From assembly GCF_902459535.1 (NCBI RefSeq), contig NZ_LR699554.1, forward strand, positions 1,798,001 through 1,862,000: a stretch of 64,000 bases of DNA, written 5' to 3'. Made by a program: the position numbers and the translations under genes. Position 1 is the first letter of the stretch, and every line of letters starts with the position of its first letter. Origin of the DNA: Paraburkholderia dioscoreae. Lineage in GTDB: Bacteria > Pseudomonadota > Gammaproteobacteria > Burkholderiales > Burkholderiaceae. The notes under the pieces were generated by a model. That model was given only the letters and a program-made list of their open reading frames with translations, did no database searches and was not told the DNA's origin. Positions 43,470 to 52,980 of this stretch are shown here, piece by piece.

Positions 43470-44651
43470 ATGTCAGACGAGACCGGCTCCGCTCGCGACG
43501 AGCACGATCAGGACGACCGCAAGAACACCAAAGACGGGCAGTCCGACGATAAAAAGAACAACAAGGACGACGGCAACCAAAAGGACGCGGACAACGGCGA
43601 CGACAAGCCGCGCAAGAAACCCGGCAAGAAGCCGCTGATCATTCTTGCAGTGGTGGTGATCCTGCTAGCGATCGTCGCTTTCGTCTGGTGGTTTGCCACG
43701 CGCAACGAAATCACGACCGACGACGCCTACACCGACGGCAACGCTATTACGATGGCGCCGAAGGTCTCCGGCTACGTCGTGCAACTGGCGGTCAACGACA
43801 ACGTCTACGTGCACAAGGGCGACCTTCTGGTCGTGATCGACAAGCGCGACTATCAGGCGCAGGTCGATCAGGCCGAAGCGCAGGTGGGCCTCGCCAAAGC
43901 GCAGTTGAATGCCGCGCTGGTTCAACTCGACATCGCGCGCATTCAGTACCCGGCTCAATACCGTCAGGCGAAAGCGCAGACGTCGTCGGCCGAGGCGAAC
44001 TTCCGCCAGGCCGAAGCCGCCTATCTGCGTCAGCATGCCGTGGATCAGCGCGCCACCTCGCAGCAAAACATCGATACCGCCGACGCCCAACGGCAGTCGG
44101 CCAGCGCGAGCGTCGAACAGGCGCGCGCGCAGCAGCAGACCGCGAGCCTCGTGCCGCAGCAGATCCGCCAGACCGAAGCCACCGTCGAGGAGCGTCGCCA
44201 ACAGGTGCAGCAAGCCGAAGCGCAACTGGAACAGGCGCAACTGAACCTCTCCTACTGCGAGGTGCGCTCGCCTTCGGACGGCTGGATCACGCGGCGCAAC
44301 GTGCAACTCGGCACCTTCCTGCAAGCAGGCGTCTCGCTCTTTGCGATCGTCACGCCGCAGGTGTGGGTGACGGCGAACTTCAAGGAGTCGCAACTCGAAC
44401 GCATGCGCCCCGGCGACAAGGTGAAAGTCGAAGTCGACGCCTATCCCAAGCTCGATTTGCGCGGCCACGTGGACAGCGTTCAACTCGGCAGCGGTTCGCG
44501 CTTCTCGGCCTTCCCGGCGGAAAACGCCACCGGCAACTTCGTGAAAATCGTGCAGCGTGTGCCGGTGAAGATCGTCATCGACGACGGCTTGCCGCGCGAT
44601 CAACCGCTGGGGCTCGGGTTGTCCGTCACGCCAAAGGTGTATCTGAAATGA
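43470..44651 (+). CDS. emrA: Membrane fusion protein EmrA-like (HlyD family)
   Basis: A 393-residue periplasmic adaptor of a tripartite efflux pump. The cytosolic N-terminus (residues 1-54) is an unusual Asp/Lys/Asn-rich, low-complexity tail, followed by one TM (about 55-76). A biotinyl-lipoyl half is visible (APKVSGYVVQLAVNDNVYVH), then a long coiled-coil hairpin (Gln/Ala-rich, about 130-265) and the barrel domain (PSDGWITRRNVQLGTFLQAG). It leads an operon with EmrB and a NodT-type outer membrane factor. Confidence 0.95.
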   Translation: MSDETGSARDEHDQDDRKNTKDGQSDDKKNNKDDGNQKDADNGDDKPRKKPGKKPLIILAVVVILLAIVAFVWWFATRNEITTDDAYTDGNAITMAPKVSGYVVQLAVNDNVYVHKGDLLVVIDKRDYQAQVDQAEAQVGLAKAQLNAALVQLDIARIQYPAQYRQAKAQTSSAEANFRQAEAAYLRQHAVDQRATSQQNIDTADAQRQSASASVEQARAQQQTASLVPQQIRQTEATVEERRQQVQQAEAQLEQAQLNLSYCEVRSPSDGWITRRNVQLGTFLQAGVSLFAIVTPQVWVTANFKESQLERMRPGDKVKVEVDAYPKLDLRGHVDSVQLGSGSRFSAFPAENATGNFVKIVQRVPVKIVIDDGLPRDQPLGLGLSVTPKVYLK

Positions 44652-44718
44652 CGGCGCAGACCATTACCGCGACGGTATTTCGCGCTTCGCCGCGCGCCCT
44701 CTTCTGAGCGGTGCGGGC

Positions 44719-46308
44719 ATGAGTTCAGCCAACACCGCGAACGGCAATCAGTCGGACTGGAAACCGGCGGCGAACCCGTGGCTGATCGCCATTGTGGTGA
44801 CACTGGTGGCGTTCATGGAGGTGCTCGACACGACCATCGTGAACGTCGCACTGCCGCACATTGCCGGCACCATGTCGGCCAGTTACGACGAAGCGACCTG
44901 GACGCTCACGTCGTATCTGGTGGCCAACGGCATCGTGTTGCCGATCTCCGGTTTTCTCGGCCGCCTGCTCGGTCGCAAGCGCTACTTTCTGGTGTGCATC
45001 GTCGCTTTCACCGTCTGCTCGTTCCTGTGCGGGATTGCAACGGATCTCTGGCAGCTGATCATTTTCCGCATCCTGCAGGGTTTTTTCGGCGGCGGACTGC
45101 AGCCGAACCAGCAGTCGATCATTCTCGACACCTTTCCGCCCGAACAGCGCGGCCGGGCGTTCTCGATTTCGGCGGTGGCGATCGTCGTCGCGCCGGTGCT
45201 CGGACCGACGCTCGGCGGTTGGATCACCGATAACTTCTCGTGGCGCTGGGTATTTCTGCTCAACGTGCCGGTCGGCGTGCTGACCACGCTCGCCGTGATG
45301 CAACTGGTGGAAGACCCGCCGTGGAAAAAGAAAGGCGACACGAAAGTATCGATCGACTACATCGGCATCACGTTGATCGCGATCGGGCTAGGCTGCCTGC
45401 AAGTGATGCTCGATCGCGGCGAAGACGACGACTGGTTCTCGTCGAACTTTATCCGCCTGTTCGCGGTGCTGGCCGTGGCGGGCATAGTCGGCGCGACCCT
45501 GTGGCTGCTTTACACCAGAAAGCCGGTGGTCGATCTGCGCTGCCTGAAAGACCGCAATTTCGCGCTCGGTTGCCTGACGATCGGTGCATTCGCCACGGTT
45601 CTCTACGGCAGCGCAGTGCTGGTGCCGCAACTCGCCCAGCAGCAGCTCGGCTACACGGCGATGCTCGCCGGTCTCGTGCTCTCGCCCGGCGCGGTGCTCA
45701 TCACTTTGGAAATTCCGATCGTCAGCAAGCTGATGCCGTATGTGCAGACGCGGTTTCTGGTGGCGGCCGGCTTTGCGTTGCTGGCCTGCGCGCTCGCCTA
45801 TTCGCATCTGCTGGTGCCGGATATCGACTACGCGACGCTGGTGAAGATGCGCAGCGCGCAATCGCTCGCCATCGGCTTCCTGTTCGTGCCGATCACGACG
45901 CTGGCTTACCTTACCGTGCCGCCGCGCCTGAACGACGACGCGTCCGCCCTCTTCACGATGTTCCGCAACGTGGCGGGGTCGATCGGCATTTCGCTGTCGA
46001 CCGCGCTGATCCGCGAGCGCACCCAGGCTCGCATGGCTCATCTGTCCGAACACATGTCCACGCTTTCGCAAAACTACAACGACGCCGTGCAGCGCAGCGC
46101 GCAAACCATCGCCGAGATGACCGGCGTGCCGTTTGCGCAAGCGCTGCAAACCGCCACGGGGCGCATGTACACCACTTTCATTTCCCAGTCGACGATTCTG
46201 GCCTACGTCGACGTTTTTGCGATCCTCGCGATCTTTTGCGCACTATGCATTCCGATGACGTTGTTCTTTTCTCCAGCCAAAGCGGCCGGCGGCGCGGGAG
46301 GACACTGA
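44719..46308 (+). CDS. emrB: DHA2 family MFS multidrug transporter EmrB-like
   Basis: Fourteen-TM drug:proton antiporter of 529 residues. The start NPWLIAIVVTLVAFMEVLDT (TM1 with conserved Asp) and TTIVNVALPHIAGTMSASYD are typical, as is motif A LGRLLGRKRYFLV. Motif C is VVAPVLGPTLGGWITDNFSW. It works with the EmrA-like adaptor 67 bp upstream and the outer membrane factor immediately downstream. The substrates are likely hydrophobic toxins. Confidence 0.96.
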   Translation: MSSANTANGNQSDWKPAANPWLIAIVVTLVAFMEVLDTTIVNVALPHIAGTMSASYDEATWTLTSYLVANGIVLPISGFLGRLLGRKRYFLVCIVAFTVCSFLCGIATDLWQLIIFRILQGFFGGGLQPNQQSIILDTFPPEQRGRAFSISAVAIVVAPVLGPTLGGWITDNFSWRWVFLLNVPVGVLTTLAVMQLVEDPPWKKKGDTKVSIDYIGITLIAIGLGCLQVMLDRGEDDDWFSSNFIRLFAVLAVAGIVGATLWLLYTRKPVVDLRCLKDRNFALGCLTIGAFATVLYGSAVLVPQLAQQQLGYTAMLAGLVLSPGAVLITLEIPIVSKLMPYVQTRFLVAAGFALLACALAYSHLLVPDIDYATLVKMRSAQSLAIGFLFVPITTLAYLTVPPRLNDDASALFTMFRNVAGSIGISLSTALIRERTQARMAHLSEHMSTLSQNYNDAVQRSAQTIAEMTGVPFAQALQTATGRMYTTFISQSTILAYVDVFAILAIFCALCIPMTLFFSPAKAAGGAGGH

Positions 46309-46309
46309 T

Positions 46310-47953
46310 ATGAGACGCCCGCTTGTAAATTCGCCGTGGTTGACTCCGCGTTTATCCGCGCTGCCCGTGCTGTCCGCGCTGTCGGTTGCAATGCTGCTCT
46401 CCGCGTGCACGGTTGGCCCTGACTTCCACGCGCCGAAAGCGGACGTGCCTGACCAATGGCACGACACGCAGCGTAGCACCGCGACGGCGACGGGTGCTTC
46501 TGCCGCGAACGTCGCCTCGGTCCCCACGCTCGATACCGATCCCGATCCCCGCTGGTGGCGTAATTTCAACGACCCGACGCTGGACGCGCTGGTCGGGCGT
46601 GCCGCGCGCGGCAACCTGGACTTGCAGGAGGCTGTGCTGCGCATTGTCGAAGCGCGCACTCAGGTGCAAAGCGCGGCGGCCCAAGGTTTGCCGAACGTGC
46701 GGGCAACCGGCAGCTATCAGCGCGAACAACTCGGCGTGAAAGGCTTCCTCGAATCCGACGGCGTATACGACAAGGTCGATCAGCTCGGCGCGCCGAACTC
46801 GCCGGTCAACGCAGTCGCACCGGGTGCGGGTGCTACTTTGCAAAACGGCGCGAACAACCTGCTGAATCAATTGACCGCGCCGGTCAATCTCTGGCAAGCC
46901 GGCTTCGACGCCTCGTGGGAACTGGATCTGTTCGGCCGCGTGCGCCGCTCGGTCGAGGCTGCCAATGCGCAAACCGAAGCCGCCGTGGAAAGCCGCAACG
47001 ACGCGCTGCTCTCGCTCGAAGCCGAAGTCGCGCAGACGTATATGCAATTACGCGGCGCACAGGCGTTGCACGCCATCACGGCAAGTCTCGTCGACGAACA
47101 GCGCGAGATCGTCACGTTGACGCAAAGCCAGGCAAAAGTCGGCCTGACGAGCGAACTCGACGTGAAGAGCGCGACCGCGCAACTGGCGCAAACTCAGGCA
47201 CAGTTGCCGCAATACGAGCAGCAGATTGCCCAGGCGTTGAACGGACTCGCGTATCTGGTGGGCGAACCGCCCGGCGCACTGGAAGCCGAACTCGATGCGC
47301 CGGCCGCCGTGCCGCCCGTGCCGCCTGTCGTGCCGGTGGGTTTGCCGTCCACCCTGGCACGCCGGCGTCCCGACGTTCGCCGCGCGGAGGCGAGCCTGCA
47401 TTCGGCGACGGCCAATGTCGGCGTTGCCGTGGCGCAGTTCTATCCCGACGTGTCCCTGACCGGCCAGGTGGGAACCCGGGCCACCAATGCGAGCGATCTG
47501 TCGCGCTGGTCGCATCTGTTCTATTCGTTCGGACCGAGCATTTCGCTGCCGATTTTCCAGGGTGGCGCGCTGGTTTCCAATTTGCGTCTGTCGAAAGCGC
47601 AGGAAGCCGAAGCGGCGCTCGATTACCGCAAAACGGTGTTGATGGCGCTGCGCGACGTGGACAATGCGCTCGCGGTGTACCGCACCGATCAGGCGCGGCG
47701 CGACTCGCTCAGCGAGAGCGTCGCCGCGGAACAGGCGGCTTTCGATCTCGCACGCGACAGTTATCGCAAGGGGATTACGAGCTTCATCAATGTGCTGGAT
47801 GCAGAGCGGCAATTGGCGCAGGCCCGCCAGCAATATGCTCAGGGAACCATGCAGGTGAGCACAGACCTGGTGTCTTTGTACAAGGCGCTTGGCGGCGGCT
47901 GGCAGAGTGACGCGGATACATCGGCCGCGCCTGCCGCCCGTCAAGGCGGATGA
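46310..47953 (+). CDS. Outer membrane efflux lipoprotein, NodT family (TolC-like)
   Basis: A 547-residue outer membrane factor that completes the EmrAB pump. The lipobox LLSACTVGPDF places the acylated Cys at 33. Two OEP repeats are visible with the conserved PDVRRAEASLHSATANVGVA and LYKALGGGWQ near the C-terminus. The start lies one base after the EmrB stop, so translation is coupled. It converges on the AI-2E family gene with a 29-bp gap. Confidence 0.95.
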   Translation: MRRPLVNSPWLTPRLSALPVLSALSVAMLLSACTVGPDFHAPKADVPDQWHDTQRSTATATGASAANVASVPTLDTDPDPRWWRNFNDPTLDALVGRAARGNLDLQEAVLRIVEARTQVQSAAAQGLPNVRATGSYQREQLGVKGFLESDGVYDKVDQLGAPNSPVNAVAPGAGATLQNGANNLLNQLTAPVNLWQAGFDASWELDLFGRVRRSVEAANAQTEAAVESRNDALLSLEAEVAQTYMQLRGAQALHAITASLVDEQREIVTLTQSQAKVGLTSELDVKSATAQLAQTQAQLPQYEQQIAQALNGLAYLVGEPPGALEAELDAPAAVPPVPPVVPVGLPSTLARRRPDVRRAEASLHSATANVGVAVAQFYPDVSLTGQVGTRATNASDLSRWSHLFYSFGPSISLPIFQGGALVSNLRLSKAQEAEAALDYRKTVLMALRDVDNALAVYRTDQARRDSLSESVAAEQAAFDLARDSYRKGITSFINVLDAERQLAQARQQYAQGTMQVSTDLVSLYKALGGGWQSDADTSAAPAARQGG

Positions 47954-47982
47954 CGCCCAAGGCGAAGCGGCGCCGCGCCGTG

Positions 47983-50019
47983 CTAACCGTTGACGACCAC
48001 GGGCAACGCTTCCTCGACCTGGGTCGTGCCCGTCTCGACGCGCTGGCAAGCCGCCACGATCTCCTGCAAAGAAGTGGCGTAACACTCCGCTCCGAGGGCG
48101 GTTTGCAGATCGATGCTCCACTTCTCCGTATCCTGCGCATCCCACAGTCCGACGACGATCGACACCTTGGGGAGCCGCGCGCGAATACGTCTGACCAGAT
48201 AGCGCAAATGCGACGGAATGCCGTCGATCTGCAGGTACAGGATGCAGACGATGCCGACATCGTCCGCATCGAGACTGTCAATCGATGCTCGCGACGCGGC
48301 CTCATGCGGCAGCGCTCGCGAGGTGAAGCCGTGCTTGCCCAGCAACTGCAGCAGGATCGTCGTCGCCAGCGGATCGAGCGGGCCGCGGCCGGGAATGCAC
48401 AGCACCCGGTTGCTGGCTGCGCGCGGCGGCTGTTGTTCGTTCAACGTGCTTTCTTCCGCGCGGCCTGAAGAGGCTGGCGAAACGGTCCGCGTAGTCGCGG
48501 ATTCGGCTTGCGCATCATCCGAAGCGGAAGGCGCCATCGGTCCTACCGCGCTCCAGTTCTCCTCTGCCGCGAGCGTCGGCGGCTCGCGATCCTCGTAGCC
48601 GTCGAGGCCATCCACGAGGTCGTTGGTCGTCGCCTCGATTCGTGCAAGCTGTGCGGCGGTTACGCTGCCGCGCACCACGTCGGTCGCCGCGAGTTGCAGG
48701 CCTTTGATCGCGACCTCGTCGTAGTAGGTCGACAATGAACGGTCACGCAGCAGCGCCTCGGCCTGCTCGATCGCTTCATCGGGGTCGCCGGCCAACGCTC
48801 GCTGGTAGAAGTTCTCGATCGGCGTCAACGCCGGCTGGTCGCCCAGCAGCACGTCGAGAAACTCCAGACGGCGGACGTGCCGTCCGAGCACGAGCAGGCA
48901 TAGCGTCAACGGTGTCGACAGAATCAGTCCTATCGGCCCCCAGATCCAGCTCCAGAAAATCGCGGCGACCACCACGGAGAACGGCGAGAGACCGGTGCTG
49001 CGCCCATACAGCAGCGGTTCCACAACCTGTCCCACCAGCAACTCGACGGTGACGAACAGCGCCAGCGACCAGATCGCCATGCTCCATCCGGGACTGACGG
49101 CAGCGGCGAGCGCGGTGGCCAGCGTCGCGGAGATCCAGATGCCGACGTACGGCACGAGCCGCAGCAGCGCCGCGAGAATGCCCCACAGAATCGGACTCGG
49201 TACGCCGATCAGAAAAAGCCCCGTGCCGATCACCACGCCCACGCCCGCATTCAGCCCGAGCTGCGAAACGAAATAGCGGCTCAGACGCCGCGCGGCCTCG
49301 TCCATCACCGTGGTCGTGCGGTGCAGATCGCGCGAGCCGAACAGGCGGATCGCGCGATCGCGTAAATCGTCGCGTTGCAACAGAATCACCACCATCACGA
49401 CGAACACGATAAACGCCGTTTCGAGCGGACTGATGGCCGGCGACAACACACGCCGCGCGAGTTCGAACGGCGTCGGCACCGGCTCGCGCACCTCGACCGG
49501 CACGGCGGCGGGTGCATTGGCCGTGGAACGCGTGCTGCCGGGCGATGCGGAATCGCGTTGCGGCGCGGGCTGCGGCGGCTCGATCGTCGCGCGCTGCAGC
49601 GCCTGGCCGGCCGCGTCGGCAAAACGGTTCAGCTTGCCGATGGTCAGGTTGTGCGCGGTTTCCATCTTTCGCTCTATGGTCGCCTGGTAACGCGGCATGC
49701 CGGCGGCCAGATCGGTCAGCTGGGTGGCGATCACCGCGCCGAGCATGCCGATCACCGACACCGAAATCACCACCGCGGCGAATACGGACGCCACGTGGCC
49801 GAGCCGCAGGCGGGTCAATGCATCGGCGAGCGGTGCGACGAGGAAACTGAGCAGGATGGCGAGCGTCATCGGAATCAGCACGGCGCTCGCAAAGTACAGA
49901 CACGCGACTACCGTTACGCCCACGGCAAGCGCAATCAGACCGTCGACACCGAAAGCCGTAGGCGGCGCTTGAATGCGGGCGGCTGGCCTCACGCCGCGCG
50001 GGTCGGGTATGTCCTTCAT
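47983..50019 (-). CDS. AI-2E family transporter (PerM-like) with extra C-terminal domain
   Basis: A 678-residue membrane protein. About 50 N-terminal residues lead to the first TMs (IALAVGVTVVACLYFASAVL), then a Pro/Ala-rich periplasmic or cytosolic insert (about 165-200). The C half of the permease has LGLNAGVGVVIGTGLFLIGV and WSWIWGPIGLILSTPLTLCL. After about residue 420 come a helical region and a linker. A final segment of about 110 residues (RVLCIPGRGPLDPLATTILL, DDVGIVCILYLQIDGIPSHL, KVSIVVGLWDAQ) resembles an alternating beta-alpha Rossmann-type module. Substrate unknown; AI-2 export is only one possibility. Start ATG at 50019. Confidence 0.9.
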   Translation of the reverse strand: MKDIPDPRGVRPAARIQAPPTAFGVDGLIALAVGVTVVACLYFASAVLIPMTLAILLSFLVAPLADALTRLRLGHVASVFAAVVISVSVIGMLGAVIATQLTDLAAGMPRYQATIERKMETAHNLTIGKLNRFADAAGQALQRATIEPPQPAPQRDSASPGSTRSTANAPAAVPVEVREPVPTPFELARRVLSPAISPLETAFIVFVVMVVILLQRDDLRDRAIRLFGSRDLHRTTTVMDEAARRLSRYFVSQLGLNAGVGVVIGTGLFLIGVPSPILWGILAALLRLVPYVGIWISATLATALAAAVSPGWSMAIWSLALFVTVELLVGQVVEPLLYGRSTGLSPFSVVVAAIFWSWIWGPIGLILSTPLTLCLLVLGRHVRRLEFLDVLLGDQPALTPIENFYQRALAGDPDEAIEQAEALLRDRSLSTYYDEVAIKGLQLAATDVVRGSVTAAQLARIEATTNDLVDGLDGYEDREPPTLAAEENWSAVGPMAPSASDDAQAESATTRTVSPASSGRAEESTLNEQQPPRAASNRVLCIPGRGPLDPLATTILLQLLGKHGFTSRALPHEAASRASIDSLDADDVGIVCILYLQIDGIPSHLRYLVRRIRARLPKVSIVVGLWDAQDTEKWSIDLQTALGAECYATSLQEIVAACQRVETGTTQVEEALPVVVNG

Positions 50020-50224
50020 TGGCGAATGATCTGTCCGGTTCTGTTCGGTTCCCGTTCTTGTCAGGCGTGACAGGTCACACGGGTTGCGCACGTCGGCGGC
50101 GTTGCGGCTGCGTGCCGCGCGGGCGCCGACGTTGCAACTCGCTGCTGCACCTCACTTCGCGTTCAACCTTCTGTTCACTTTCATTCGATGCTGCCGTAGC
50201 CCGGCTTTTGCCGGAACAGCGCAC

Positions 50225-50404
50225 CTACCTGGCGGGCGTCTTACCCACCGGTCCGCTTTCCGTGGGCGGCGCCTCCTTTTCTATCTCGGCGCGTGCCTGC
50301 TCCCAATACTCGTCAGGCGTGCCTTTCTGATCGCCTGCCTGCTCCCACAGGTAATAAGCGCGCGTGCGAATCTGTTCCTCTAGCGAGGTTTGTTCCTGTT
50401 CCAT
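50225..50404 (-). CDS. DUF2934 family small protein
   Basis: A 59-residue frame too short for routine ORF listing, ATG at 50404 and TAG ending at 50225. It reads MEQEQTSLEEQIRTRAYYLW then EQAGDQKGTPDEYWEQARAE, which is the DUF2934 pattern (RxRAYxLWExxG...EYWxxA). A sigma-54-like promoter lies about 95 nt upstream. It sits 147 bp beyond the end of glgX, on the same strand. DUF2934 genes often adjoin glycogen and trehalose metabolism genes. Function unknown. Confidence 0.85.
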   Translation of the reverse strand: MEQEQTSLEEQIRTRAYYLWEQAGDQKGTPDEYWEQARAEIEKEAPPTESGPVGKTPAR

Positions 50405-50497
50405 TTGATCACCCTTGGTTAGAGCTGGCGAAGACCGCTATCGTCTGTACTGCGCACCTGCCGCTGGATGCAGCCGGCGCGCAGTCATTCGCAATCG

Positions 50498-50513
50498 AGC
50501 AAGCGCTATACCT
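50498..50513 (-). promoter_or_regulatory. Sigma-54-like promoter for the DUF2934 gene
   Basis: Minus-strand AGGTATAGCGCTTGCT with GG-N10-GC. Its inner 15 bp is identical to the esterase promoter at 35084. The -12 element is about 95 nt before the DUF2934 start codon. Confidence 0.55.
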
Positions 50514-50551
50514 GGCGGCGCATGCCAAATGAGGATCTTCGTACCGGTTCG

Positions 50552-52768
50552 TCAGGCTTCTGCGGGCGGTTCGCTATCCTCGGTGGTCAGCTGTTCTTCG
50601 AGGCGGTCGAATACGCGCTGCGTGGCGAGGCTCGGCGCTTCCAGCGCAAGCAGCAGCAGCGAGCGGGCGGTCACCTGATACGCGTCGCCGGCCGCGAAGT
50701 GAGGCAACTCGGAGCGCACCGGCATGTTGGTGTCGAGCAGACAAGTCCAGCGCTGCCCCTCGGGAATGTCGGGCAGCGTGAAATTGACGACGTCGTGATG
50801 CGCGTTCAGCACCAGCAGCAAAGTCGCGTCCGACGCCGGACGGCGAATGCCGCTCGCCTGCGCGCGGCCGTCGATCACGAGACCAAAGCAGCGCATGGAA
50901 GCATCGTCCCACTGCTCCTGCGAGAGATCCTTGCCCTCCGGCGAGATCCAGCGGGCGTCGGTCACGTCGAGCGCCTCGTTGTATTCGCCGGTCAGAAAAC
51001 GGCCGCGCCGCAGCACCGGCAGACGGTGGCGCAGCGTGGTCAGATTCCTGACGAACTCGGTGAGCGCGCGGCCATCGTCGTCGATCGCTTCCCAATCGAC
51101 CCAGCTGATCTCGTTGTCCTGACAATAGGCGTTGTTGTTGCCCTTCTGCGTGCGGCCGAATTCGTCGCCCGCGAGAATCATCGGCGAGCCTTGCGAAAGC
51201 AGCAGCGTGGCGAGCAGATTGCGCTTCTGCCGCTCGCGTTGCTGACGAATGCCCGGATCGTCGGTCGGGCCCTCCACGCCCATGTTCCAGGATTTGTTGT
51301 CCGAGTGGCCGTCCTTGTTGTCCTCGCCGTTGGCTTCGTTGTGTTTGTCGTTGTACGAGACCAGATCGTTGAGCGTGAAGCCGTCGTGCGCGGCAATGAA
51401 GTTCACGCTGGCCCACGGGCGGCGGCCGCGATGGTTGAACTTGTCGCCCGAACCGGTGAGCCGCGTGGCGAGATCGGGAACCTTGCCTTCGTCGCCCTTC
51501 CAGTATTCGCGTACGGTATCGCGAAAGCGGTCGTTCCATTCCGCCCAGCCGGGCGGAAAGCCGCCCACCTGATAGCCGCCGGGACCGCAATCCCACGGCT
51601 CGGCCACCAGCCGCACGCTGGACAGCACGGGGTCCTGCCGGCAGCTGTCGAGAAAGCCGCCGCCTTCGTCGAAACCGTGCAGTTCGCGGCCGAGAATCGT
51701 GGCGAGGTCGAAACGGAAACCGTCCACTTTCATTTCCGTCACCCAGTAGCGCAGGCTGTCGGTCACCATCTGCAATACGCGCGGATGCGACAGGTTCAGC
51801 GTGTTGCCAGTGCCGGTGTCGTTGATGTAGTAGCGCGGCTCGTCAGGCATCAGCCGATAATACGACGCGTTGTCGATACCTTTGAACGAGATGGTCGGCC
51901 CGCGTTCGTTGCCTTCGGCCGTGTGGTTGTAGACCACGTCGAGAATGACTTCGAGATTGGCGTTGTGGAAGCGGTCCACCATCTCCTTGAACTCGCCCAC
52001 CGAATCGATCGACGACGCGAAGAAACGCGGATCGGCCGCGAAAAAACCGATGGTGTTGTAGCCCCAGTAGTTGGTGAGACCCTTATCGAGCAGATAGCTG
52101 TCGTTGACGAAGGTCTGGATCGGCATCAATTCCACCGACGTCACGCCGAGGTTCTTGATGTAGTCGAGCACGACCCGCTGCCCGAGTCCGGCGAACGTGC
52201 CGCGCAGATTTTCCGGTACTTCCGGATGCCGTTTGGTAAATCCGCGCACATGGGCTTCATAAAAAATCACGCGTTCCCACGGCAATGCATTGCGCTCGGG
52301 GTGACTCCACGAAAAATTGGCGTCGACCACCTTGCATTTCGGCACGAAGGGCGCGCTGTCGCGCTCGTCGAACGACAGGTCGCCCTCTTCGGAATCCAGC
52401 GTATAGCCGAAAATTTCCGGCGCCCATTTGAGCTCGCCGATATGCGCTTTCGCATACGGATCAAGCAGAAGTTTGTTCGGATTGAAGCGGTGCCCTTTCT
52501 CGGGCTCGTAAGGGCCGTGCACGCGATAACCGTAGACCGCGCCCGGTTTGAGATTCGGCACGAACACGTGCCACACCTCGTCGGTGTATTCCGGCAGTTC
52601 GATGCGCTCGATTTCGTTTTCGCCGGTTTCATCGAACAGACACAGTTCGACCTTGGTGGCGTGCGCCGAGAAAAGCGCGAAGTTGACGCCGCTTCCGTTC
52701 CATGTCGCGCCGAGCGGAAAAGGCGTGCCTTCCGCGATGCGCGTCGAGTAGTTGGCTTGGGATGACAT
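50552..52768 (-). CDS. glgX: Glycogen debranching enzyme GlgX
   Basis: A 738-residue GH13 isoamylase-type enzyme that hydrolyses alpha-1,6 branches of glycogen. An N-terminal CBM48-type domain (LGATWNGSGVNFALFSAHAT) precedes the barrel. The catalytic region shows VDGFRFDLATILGR (nucleophile Asp), LVAEPWDCGPGGYQVGGFPP (acid Glu) and NFIAAHDGFTLNDLVSYNDK (transition-state Asp). The ATG at 52768 is preceded by AGGA, and the upstream frame to 52891 is not conserved. No other glg gene is in the window. Confidence 0.96.
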   Translation of the reverse strand: MSSQANYSTRIAEGTPFPLGATWNGSGVNFALFSAHATKVELCLFDETGENEIERIELPEYTDEVWHVFVPNLKPGAVYGYRVHGPYEPEKGHRFNPNKLLLDPYAKAHIGELKWAPEIFGYTLDSEEGDLSFDERDSAPFVPKCKVVDANFSWSHPERNALPWERVIFYEAHVRGFTKRHPEVPENLRGTFAGLGQRVVLDYIKNLGVTSVELMPIQTFVNDSYLLDKGLTNYWGYNTIGFFAADPRFFASSIDSVGEFKEMVDRFHNANLEVILDVVYNHTAEGNERGPTISFKGIDNASYYRLMPDEPRYYINDTGTGNTLNLSHPRVLQMVTDSLRYWVTEMKVDGFRFDLATILGRELHGFDEGGGFLDSCRQDPVLSSVRLVAEPWDCGPGGYQVGGFPPGWAEWNDRFRDTVREYWKGDEGKVPDLATRLTGSGDKFNHRGRRPWASVNFIAAHDGFTLNDLVSYNDKHNEANGEDNKDGHSDNKSWNMGVEGPTDDPGIRQQRERQKRNLLATLLLSQGSPMILAGDEFGRTQKGNNNAYCQDNEISWVDWEAIDDDGRALTEFVRNLTTLRHRLPVLRRGRFLTGEYNEALDVTDARWISPEGKDLSQEQWDDASMRCFGLVIDGRAQASGIRRPASDATLLLVLNAHHDVVNFTLPDIPEGQRWTCLLDTNMPVRSELPHFAAGDAYQVTARSLLLLALEAPSLATQRVFDRLEEQLTTEDSEPPAEA

Positions 52769-52883
52769 AGTGGTTCCTGTGGAAGCAAGAGGCACTGAAG
52801 CGCTTGTTTCAAGCAGTGGACGGCAAGCTCGCAGAGACAGCAAATTCCGGACCTGACAGGATTGGCCTGATGGCCGGCCGGCG

Positions 52884-52899
52884 CGGCACAACTTTTGCA
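52884..52899 (+). promoter_or_regulatory. Sigma-54 promoter for the PRC-barrel gene
   Basis: CGGCACAACTTTTGCA matches GGCAC-N7-TTGCA with GG-N10-GC. The -12 element lies 83 nt before the PRC-barrel start codon. Confidence 0.7.
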
Positions 52900-52980
52900 G
52901 CCGTCAAGGGAAACTGCTCAATCAAAGCCGACGCAGCGCGCAGCGAAAAGCGCCATGTCCACATCAGGGAGAATAACGTC

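Noticed and set aside
50468..52765. 765-residue open frame opposite glgX
   Set aside because: Antisense shadow of glgX with no recognisable motif and no ribosome site.
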